DNA of 42,292 bases from Didymodactylos carnosus (Eukaryota; Rotifera; Eurotatoria; Philodinida; Philodinidae), in contig CAJNOQ010000732.1 of NCBI GenBank assembly GCA_905250885.1, positions 1 through 42,292 of the forward strand, in the 5' to 3' direction. The position numbers were made by a program, and so were the translations under genes. The notes beneath the pieces are model-generated. The model was given only the letters and a program-made list of their open reading frames with translations, made no database searches and was not told the origin of the DNA. Positions 35,501 through 42,292 of the stretch are shown here, piece after piece. Each line of letters opens with the position of its first letter. Positions within the stretch are counted from its first letter, which is position 1.

Positions 35501-38320
35501 TTCATTCAGTTTTTTACTTTCATTTATACGAGAGATCAAATCTTGTCTAAAATTACACAACAGATGAAAAGCGTCGATCACATCAGTGAGAGACAGACGT
35601 ACCTAGGTATATCCCATAGCCTCACATTTCCATCTCTTATATATCGTTTACATGTATTGATCATCTGATTTGTTATTTTCACAAATAGAGATGTCATTCG
35701 GCCACTGGAATTGTAGTATTGAGATATACTGTGAATCATACGGATGGCATTCATTAAACTTGGAATGTTTTCTGAGATGGAAGTCTAAAACAAAAGAATA
35801 GTCAGATCGACTTCATCCTCCCATTTATGTGTCGACGCAAAGGTCATTGTTTTCGGATGCTCACTGGATTGTTTTTGTCGAGTGTTGAGAAAAATTTATC
35901 TAGCGTATATAAATATCGAACATTGTCTTTTGCTTCATTGGCCGCATCCGTGATTCGAGTATCTAAATCTTTCCACCGATTAATTGTTTTCGATTTTGAT
36001 GATTGTAACACGCCCACAACCGAACGACACCTTGATGATTTGACCTGCTCTAACAAGTTGTTAAATGTGGCCATACGTTGTTTCCAATGAATGAGTTCAG
36101 CCGATGGACCAACATCGTCGGCTTCACGACGAATCTGTTCACTTTCAGCTAAGATCTAAACGTATGACCCAAACTCTGAAACGACTTCACGCTCTTGTCA
36201 TTCACTATAGTACCTTTTCGATTTGTTTACACCATTTATCCATTAATTTTTCACATTCAACAATAAAGTCGCTATTTTGAGCCATTGTATGATAATCATT
36301 CGGAGATGTTAATGTTGACAATACATTGTCGTTATCACCACTCGCTAATTTCACTTGATGTGCTATAAACGCAAGACGATGTATGGGAAGACATTCACTA
36401 GACATTCATTCAACTTACCTAGATTATCACTGGCACCATTGACAGATGCCGTAAATTGACTCATGGCATCAAGAAAGTCTTGGACACTCAGATTACTTCG
36501 ATTTTTCAAGGCACCCCAATCCTAACCAATCAAAAAACATCGGTGGAAACAGAATGACTTTAGAGAATGAACACCTTTTCATCATCAATACTCAAGTCAC
36601 ATAGCAGAAAATCAACGTGGAATTGTCGACGATAAGAAAAATAGCTTGACTAATTTAAACGCGTGACAAAAGATTCATTTTTAGGTTTGGCTTCTCTTAC
36701 TTGTCATAGGAGAAGCTAAGGTCGGGCATTACTGTTGAAAAATGGACCGAACTCATTGATGAGAGAAGGAAAAGTTGTGATGCACAATCTTCAGAAATCG
36801 AACGTGTCAGTTCTGTAGTAGACCTTCAATTCCGTTGATATCTGTGAAGAGCGATAGGAAAACTGAAAGATGTTGCTGCAACACAGAGTGACTGCCATTC
36901 TGTTGCAGAACCACTGGTGCACAACGTCTGACGATTCGCTAGCGTTCATATCAGACAAAAGACGCGGGTTCTCCTACAAAAGCATATAATTCTTCAAGAA
37001 TTGGTCATCAGTAGCTCTAACAAACTGTCGAAGTGTTTGTCCTCGACAGGTTAAAAGCGAAGATCTCTCAAATGTCGCGTGCGAGTCGACAAGAGTAGCG
37101 AACATACTTCATATTGCTGAAGTAAAGGAATTAAAATACTTCCTAATAATTGTTCAATCGATTCTAACATTTTACCATTTGTGGCGTCTAGAAAATGAGA
37201 GATTAAAATAGTTTGTATGACCATCAGAAATATAAAGTCACCCACACTACCTAATTGCCCAAAGACAACTTCATTGACGATATTTTGCGGTGTAACTGCT
37301 GTCGTTTGATTCGGACGAACAAAATAGTACAGTACTCCTGTTAGTTGCTGAAAGAGCAGGAAAGATGTGAGAAGAAGCGAAGTCAGTGTGAGAAAGTAAT
37401 TACCACTGTTTCACTGCTGATAATCACTCGCCTTTTTGGACCCGTTGCTGTTAGTCGACCGTAGGTCGGTTGATTGGGTTCCGCATTCTATAGTAGAAGA
37501 CGTGACTGTGTGAAGTGACAAGTGATGTTTGAGAAAACTCACTTTTGGTTCTTGATAATAGAACATCAACACACGACGTCCATTCGTCAAGAAAAAGTCG
37601 TCAATACAATCGAACTTGAGCGAATAATAAGAAATAAGTTTCCGTTAACACCACATCCCCGACAGAGTCTATACCTGATTGTCGAATAAAATATTCTCTT
37701 CAACTTGTGATGCTTCGATACCAATTGCCTCGGCCAACTATAATTCAAATGAATTATGTATACATTAACTTTCTTTCGAAGTGGTGCTCGACTTACTCTT
37801 TGAAACAGATCTTCATGTCGAGCGTCAAGCTAAAAAATCAAGGAAAATCGAGTCCGAGGCTCGTATTCGACTAGGATGGTGTTCTTACGCTTATACGACG
37901 CTCATCTCGAAGAGCTTTTGCTTGTTTGAGCATCTCTTGTGCACGATCACCGCCAACTACTTTACTTTTGGCCTCAAAAAACAAAGCGTTAAACGAATAC
38001 CGAAAGTGTGTGCGTTAGTTTTTGACTTACGGGTGGTATATTACTCGATGTGAAGGCGGTGGCGGCGTTGGTGTTTTGCATTGATTTTGCAGTATGACCA
38101 TTTTGGAACGGACTACTAACAGTCGAATCTGTCGATCTATTTTGTATAGTGTCAGCTAAATAAGGTGAGCAGTAGATAATATATTATCTACACCTGCTTC
38201 CTGCTAGTGAAAATGTCCATTCGTGCATACAAGGTACTTACTCTTCAAGTTGATTAGTGGAGGCGCCACTTCTTCATTTGGAACTTCGTTATGGATTTCA
38301 TTCTGGAAGACGTCGGTCAT
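19807..38320 (-). CDS. DNAH5: axonemal outer-arm dynein heavy chain, DNAH5/DNAH8 class
   Basis: I reconstructed 63 GT-AG exons from ATG 38320 to stop TAG 19807-19809: 13,983 nt, 4,660 residues, no internal stop. Human DNAH5 is about 4,620. The product is the gamma-type heavy chain motor of ciliary outer dynein arms, hydrolysing ATP to slide doublet microtubules. Similarity to DNAH5/DNAH8 is continuous from LDARHEDLF near the N-terminus to the terminal [14 protein letters not shown]. Four P-loops are canonical: AAA1 [13 protein letters not shown] (~1998), AAA2 GPSGAGKS (~2279), AAA3 GEQGTAKT (~2618), AAA4 GVGGSGKQS (~2983). AAA1 Walker B is GCFDEFNR. The first ~80 residues are Ser/Thr/Asn-rich and lineage-specific. 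Median introns are ~58 bp; exceptions are introns 9 (586), 17 (270) and 23 (163). Exon 23 (27 nt) is the least certain. DNAH5 versus DNAH8 is not resolved, so the symbol denotes the class. Confidence 0.97.
23634..25209 (-). other. dynein exons 50-53: stalk and microtubule-binding domain
   Basis: Residues 3118-3586. Exons: 24367-25209, 24145-24312, 23950-24087, 23634-23891. Exon 50 holds the end of AAA4 and the outgoing coiled coil ([20 protein letters not shown]). The microtubule-binding tip follows ([18 protein letters not shown], then [21 protein letters not shown]). Exons 52-53 hold the returning coiled coil and the start of AAA5 ([18 protein letters not shown]). Heptad spacing is preserved, with no frameshift. 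Confidence 0.95.
25266..27700 (-). other. dynein exons 40-49: AAA3 and AAA4 modules
   Basis: Residues 2483-3117. Exons: 27494-27700, 27231-27437, 27059-27169, 26872-26994, 26685-26802, 26503-26627, 26295-26447, 25996-26233, 25636-25939, 25266-25584. AAA3: GEQ|GTAKT across intron 41 and [12 protein letters not shown]4: [18 protein letters not shown] and [20 protein letters not shown]. Intron 44 (26628-26684) is 57 nt and stopless in frame. Only family alignment ([19 protein letters not shown]) reveals it. The exon 41 acceptor (AAAG at 27438) is chosen for phase and similarity. Confidence 0.93.
27760..29791 (-). other. dynein exons 33-39: AAA1 and AAA2 modules
   Basis: Residues 1921-2482. Exons: 29554-29791, 29200-29501, 28948-29142, 28749-28883, 28586-28693, 28228-28527, 27760-28167. 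The AAA1 P-loop is split by intron 33 (…GPAG|TGKT…). This main ATPase site is complete, including the [15 protein letters not shown] and [20 protein letters not shown] stretches diagnostic of the DNAH5/8 class. AAA2 carries [10 protein letters not shown] and [18 protein letters not shown]. One oddity is [17 protein letters not shown], where most axonemal dyneins have EPHN. Confidence 0.95.
29848..36521 (-). other. dynein exons 10-32: tail and linker
   Basis: Residues 240-1920 (DHC_N1 and linker/DHC_N2). Exons: 36419-36521, 36214-36362, 35865-36155, 35603-35784, 35427-35546, 35165-35366, 35010-35105, 34837-34950, 34351-34566, 34197-34286, 33849-34140, 33363-33797, 33043-33302, 32966-32992, 32722-32802, 32540-32665, 32380-32482, 31922-32304, 31580-31864, 31146-31520, 30331-31080, 30134-30271, 29848-30072. 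Tail motifs such as [12 protein letters not shown] and linker motifs such as [20 protein letters not shown] and [20 protein letters not shown] are intact. The tail binds intermediate chains and other heavy chains; the linker is the power-stroke lever. The boundary around exon 23 is inferred only from phase. Confidence 0.88.
36824..36973 (-). other. candidate cassette exon in dynein intron 9
   Basis: Intron 9 (36522-37107) is ten times the usual size. Inside it an AG acceptor (TTTTGTAG, 36974-36981) opens 50 stop-free codons ending at AAG|GTCTAC, phase 0 at both ends. Inclusion would add a 50-residue insert without changing frame. Family alignment fits exon 9 joined directly to exon 10, so this would be optional or spurious. 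Confidence 0.25.
37108..38320 (-). other. dynein exons 1-9: N-terminus of tail
   Basis: Exons (residues 1-239): 38242-38320, 38031-38155, 37889-37972, 37797-37829, 37675-37737, 37543-37614, 37404-37487, 37251-37347, 37108-37187. Exon 4 is only 33 nt ([11 protein letters not shown]). Exons 4-9 track the start of DNAH5 (…[21 protein letters not shown]). Exons 1-3 are Asn/Ser/Thr/Lys-rich and have no counterpart I know. Exon 3 uses the GTAAGA donor at 37888; an earlier GT would give a stop. Confidence 0.85.
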
Positions 38321-38600
38321 CTAAACAAAGAAGCTACATTAAATCGGATTGAAATAGAAAAGTAAGATGCAAATGTGAAGCGTAATTTATATAGTAAACG
38401 TAGAAAACGGAAAATTTGCGTTGGTTGCAGAGTTAAACTTATTTCAATCATTAACTGGCTAATCCATTATACTCTGAACGTTGCATTTTTCTGATAGTGT
38501 TAAGGATTGATCGTTCGTCACGCAGCCAATCAAAGCAAATGGCTTTTGTCGGATCTAGGATGTTTTAAGAAGACTTTGATAAATCAAATGGAAGATAAAT
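38321..38600 (-). promoter_or_regulatory. dynein 5' region: acceptor at ATG, TATA-like box
   Basis: On the minus strand CTTTGTTTAG runs directly into the ATG, a good 3' splice site with zero 5'UTR between. TATATAAA (38387-38394) lies ~67 nt upstream. An inverted CCAAT (38526-38530) lies ~206 nt upstream. No convincing RFX X-box was found by eye, although ciliary genes often have one. Confidence 0.4.
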
Positions 38601-40199
38601 ATCAAAAGAATTATGACTAAATGAATGAACAGTTTTCGTCAGTATCTTTGTCAAACTTGCCTTTGGATGTGGTGTTGTCACTAAGAACTGTATGTTAATG
38701 TTAGCAAATGAGCTGTGCTTGAAAAGAAATTACACACATAGATCTAAAATGTTTCGAGCTATATCATGTATTCTTGTTGAAAAATGCTTATAAAGGCATT
38801 AGAAAAGTTCGAGGGCAATAATCATATAATGCAGAATTCAATCTCGAAATTGTACTATAATGCTCACTTCACTCTGTATAAAAATGCGAAAATTTAAAGT
38901 GAACTTCGTTGTTTATTATGCACAGAGAGCATAGCAAGTCTCATTGCTTAGTTGCAAAATTGAATTAAAAGAAGAATAAAATGAACAGGAAACGTTTTCA
39001 CTTGAAAACTAAATAAAAAAAAGTGGAAAAGAGAAAAATGTTTTTGTTTCCATTAATCTGATTTTTTCCTTCTCTTCCTCGTTCTGCGATAAAAAGAAAG
39101 AGGAAGCAATCAATGCATCGGCTGTTGTTTTGTTACGGTTTGCGAAGAAGTGAGGGAATGAAAGTGTCTGTGAGAAGAAGAGAGAAAGTTACTTTAATAT
39201 AAACGTTTTTTTGTCAGGTAGAGAGCGAGGTTGATCTGATTATAGATGAAAATTTGGATTCGATTTCAGCTCTTTCACCAATCAACATTTGAACAAGTCA
39301 TATTGTTCAACCGTGTCTCAACTGTTTGTCATAGCAAACTGTTTTTCATTCTCAAGTTGAGAATGAGATCTCGTTTCCATGCATTTTGTCCGTAGTGAAG
39401 ATCTCCATGATGAAGATAATTGTACGCGAATCTCACTCTTTGGGGGGGAGAATATCGTATGCAGTATCTCAGAATATAAATGATCTATCAGTTACAACGC
39501 CCTCCGACATTGAACTATTAAAAAACGTGCGTGTATAGAACAGCCTGCATGAAAAGAGGAAATATTTCTCGTTTTACACTTCCGGTAGAGAGTAGACTTT
39601 GCTACTCATTTTCTTTGTATACTATATGCCAGAGCATATATGCAATCAGGCCTCATTGTATCACAGATATCAACTGATGTTAATTAGTTAACGGAACTAC
39701 TTCGCACTTATAGATACCACCCGCTTTCTGTAAAATAACAATCGAAATAGATGGAGTTGATGATGTTGCGTTTTTACAATGATTGCTTATCTGTTTTTAA
39801 TTAGCGAGTTAACTGGATTCATTGACAATCCGAAGGACGTTTTATGTAAGACAGATATATATATATATATATATTTGCTAGATACAGTTAAGCGCATTAT
39901 ACGGCATGACTTTTATTTAAAGGTAATTTCTTTGCATCACTCTAATAAGAAATTTGGTGACTAAAGAGTAAATTGAGAGTCACCATGGTTTTTAATGATT
40001 GTTTTTGCAGTTTCTTTTCTTTTGTAACCTTTATCGAAGCAAATTAGTAAAAGAGCCGGGATGATATACAGTAGATCGTCAACAACAAACTATGACGGTC
40101 TTTTGTGATGATAAAAATAAGTAGATTTCACAAATGTTGGACGTTTAGATGAGATTGGAAATTAAAGTTTTGCTCACTACCAGAAACAAGATCATTTGG
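38601..40199. other. intergenic, (AT)10 microsatellite at 39855-39874
   Basis: No coding or RNA gene is supported between the dynein 5' region and the MITE at 40.2 kb. The only clear simple repeat is the AT run. Confidence 0.45.
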
Positions 40200-40823
40200 T
40201 ACCCATGGGGAAATTTTATCGACTTTTCACGCGTGAGGGATCGTGAAATGTCAACTTGAACTTTCACGAAATTTTGTAGTATTTTGTAGTAAAAACAGCA
40301 ATTTTCACGACGGTTTGGTCGTGTTGTTGCAACATCACACGCGTGGCCACACGTGAACACGAGTTACCACGTGTAAAAAAGCTCTCACGCGTGATTACTC
40401 GTGAACTTCCTAAATCTGTTTTCTTAGTTAATAACTTTTCCAAACTTTTTTTAGTTAATACTTCCTCCCGGGGAACAAGATGATTCCCAGGCATATTCCT
40501 ACAGAAAATACCAGGAGAAATTTGTATTTATGCTTGCCGCTAAATCTTCACTATATTTCACGCCTGTAAAAGGTTTCACACGTGGACGTGCGTGAAACGT
40601 AAGAGTTTCGTCGCTTGCGGTTAAGCATGAATGTTATTCACGAAATGAGTTGCGTGAAACACTGACGTGCGAATAAATGTGAAGAAATTTTTCACAATAA
40701 AATTAGTGGGAACCATTTTCACGCGTGCCCACACACCATTTTACGATGTTCACGTGCGACCACAATTTCACAATATTCACGCGTGTACACACCGCGGTAC
40801 CTACTAAAATTTCCCCATGGGTA
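40200..40823. mobile_element. TA-flanked MITE with CACGCGTG palindromes
   Basis: The inverted termini TACCCATGGGGAAATTTTA (40200-40218) and its exact reverse complement (40805-40823) include a TA on each side. That fits a Tc1/mariner-type TA duplication around an element at 40202-40821. Inside are five perfect CACGCGTG sites (40228, 40338, 40386, 40720, 40778 as first bases). Many CACGTG, TTCACG and CGTGAA variants accompany them, often as nested palindromes. There is no coding content of note. The superfamily is inferred from TA only. Confidence 0.8.
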
Positions 40824-41163
40824 GGCCAACACGTGAATAGAAAATGTATGTGTCAAACGGGAAACAAATTTAGAATCTCCTGATATACAGGCTTCATTTG
40901 GCCCTACGAATTGTCGTCTACTTCGCTTTCTTTCTCTGTTTAACCGGAATATTAGTGTACCGGGATAGTATATACACTGTATAGGCAATAAAATCAAAAG
41001 TACAAAGAAAATATTTTTCTCTCATTCACAAGAAACGAAATAAATACCGGACCAAACTGAACGGCCCATTCGGTTATCGGGTGTTTGTTATTTTAGATCT
41101 TCAAACTGTCCGTCTTTTTTCTATTTGTGAATTTTATATATAATACCATATAGTGGTGTATTT
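40824..41163. other. intergenic, nothing identified
   Basis: No supported feature lies between the MITE and the LINE relic. Confidence 0.4.
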
Positions 41164-42140
41164 ATGACATTGTCGTTCTGTGTGTCTTCTAAACTGTCAG
41201 ATAATGTATTTTGTGTTACATCCATTTGTCTTGAAATGAAGGTATTGAGTATAGTAAAGACTATATTAAAGGCATTTATTGATTCTCGAGTAAAGCATCA
41301 TATGTGTACAAGATGTAAAGCAGAGGGGATAAAGGAGATTCCTTTGAAGTTCCGTGACTAATTGTGTATTCCCGTAAAAGAGACGAATTGAATTCTATCT
41401 GTGCTGTTCTGTAGTCGAGAAAGCTGGAGATCCATCTGATTAAATATAGAAGAGCTCCCAGAGACCAGATTTTTTACAATAAACTCCGGTGCCAAACTGA
41501 ATCAAATGCAGCTTTCACATCGAAGAATATTGTTCTCGTGTGTCTATTTTTTGCTAGATTTGTGCGTGCAAAATGTGTGATGTTTAATAAATTATTTACT
41601 GTTAATTTGTCTTAATCTGTCTTAATTTTGCACCAGGATAATGTGTGCTTTTTTCATTGTTTTGGGATGTAGCCAGTTTTAATGCTGCTCTTGAAAAGAT
41701 GTTGAAGGCGTTCAAACAGTAGTTTGGTCCGATCTTTCAATAACCGTGTGTGGATATTGTCTGGACCCGGCGATGTATCTTTTAGAATTGTAATTTAATT
41801 TTGCAGGTTTTTGTTGTGATGAGGTCTTATAGGTCGATGTATGTTCTTTTAAGAAAATCAGACGTTTCTTCAACTCTTGTTCGATTTTTTGATGAAAAAA
41901 TGATGATATTTTATCCTCTTTAAACATCTCTTCGAAATGATCTGTAAGCAATTCTGCTTTCTGGTCGTCTGATTTTGCTTTAATATTTTTGCACGGTACT
42001 GTGCTATTGTCGGTTGAGTGTACTTTTTTGTTGTGGTACCTTCCGATTGTTGTCCACATTCGTTTGTTTCCTTGTAGTGTACAAGAATTGTGTTTAGATA
42101 GACTTTCCATTGCTTTTTGGATTGTTGTTTTTTGCCATTT
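41164..42140 (-). pseudogene. dead LINE reverse transcriptase fragment
   Basis: Read on the minus strand, the order is that of a non-LTR retrotransposon ORF2. A pre-RT linker comes first (NKRMWTTIGRYHNKK, then KAELLTDHFEEMFKED at about 41,900-42,080). Next are SPGPDNIHTRLLKDRTK (~41,720-41,775) and the RT motif-A region FFDVKAAFDSVWH (about 41,489-41,525). Then come FLDYRTAQIEFNSS and a degraded SHGT…SPLLYILY block (~41,300-41,360). Stops (one replacing Trp after YIPKQ near 41,655) and frameshifts show it is dead. The YADD catalytic box is not recognisable and seems deleted. Clade is uncertain (Jockey/CR1-like). Confidence 0.85.
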
Positions 42141-42292
42141 TTAACCCTCATCCGCCCACCTACAGGACTATCACTTGTTGCCCACCTGGGGTCCGTCCGG
42201 ACCCCAAGTTGATAAAACAGGTTTAAAAATCACTGTTAAGACATGGAACATTTTTAATAACATATTCGGATTCAGCCTCGAATGATGAATAT
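42141..42292 (+). mobile_element. piggyBac-like element terminus (truncated by window)
   Basis: TTAACCCTCATCCGCCCACC starts at 42141. TTAA plus CCCT is the usual piggyBac-superfamily border. It is followed by a second CCCACCTGGGG copy and a palindrome GGGGTCC-gtcc-GGACCCC (42188-42205). It directly abuts the LINE relic, whose 5' continuation is cut off here. The other end lies outside the window, so autonomy cannot be judged. Confidence 0.6.

Noticed and set aside
40264..40494. Minus-strand open frame within the CACGCGTG element
   Set aside because: It is composed of the palindromic repeat words themselves and lacks any protein-like pattern.
1..42292. Linked multi-gene novel system
   Set aside because: The intact genes (protease, small membrane protein, ciliary motor) have unrelated roles and are widely spaced. 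Nothing indicates joint function.

Overview
The window reads as AT-rich genomic DNA from a small-intron invertebrate animal. Introns are GT-AG and mostly 50-60 bp, and protein similarity is clearly metazoan: an axonemal dynein, a secreted trypsin and an ANKIB1-like pseudogene. Compact introns, an AT-rich background and many short DNA-transposon relics fit a bdelloid rotifer best. That assignment is inference only; no marker gene here proves it.

Layout. Positions 1-5.5 kb hold no gene I can support, but several palindromes and degenerate or well-bounded non-autonomous DNA transposons. Positions 5.5-9.6 kb (minus strand) hold a decayed ANKIB1-type RBR E3 ubiquitin ligase gene, with stops and frameshifts, split by a Tc1/mariner-like element and a CACTA-like element and ended near a hAT MITE. 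Positions 10.1-11.4 kb (plus) hold an intact two-exon secreted serine protease with an N-terminal WxxW (mucin-2/CILP-type) domain. Positions 11.4-19.8 kb are mostly non-coding, with one likely two-exon single-pass membrane protein (14.0-14.6 kb), a fold-back element and a nest of inverted repeats.

The dominant gene is on the minus strand, from 38,320 to 19,807. I reconstructed 63 exons (13,983 nt, 4,660 residues, no internal stop) of an outer-arm axonemal dynein heavy chain of the DNAH5/DNAH8 (gamma) class. It runs from the N-terminal tail through AAA1-AAA6, the stalk and the C-terminal domain to the stop codon. It would power ciliary beating.

Positions 38.3-42.3 kb hold the dynein upstream region, a TA-flanked MITE carrying five perfect CACGCGTG palindromes, a dead LINE reverse-transcriptase relic (minus) and, at the right edge, a piggyBac-like terminus at a TTAA.

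The three coding loci have no evident joint function. I see no CRISPR, operon-like defence cluster or other obviously new multi-gene system. The most unusual material is the transposon stratigraphy in the ANKIB1 relic, the palindrome-studded MITE, and a possible cassette exon and possible trans-splice acceptor in the dynein gene.
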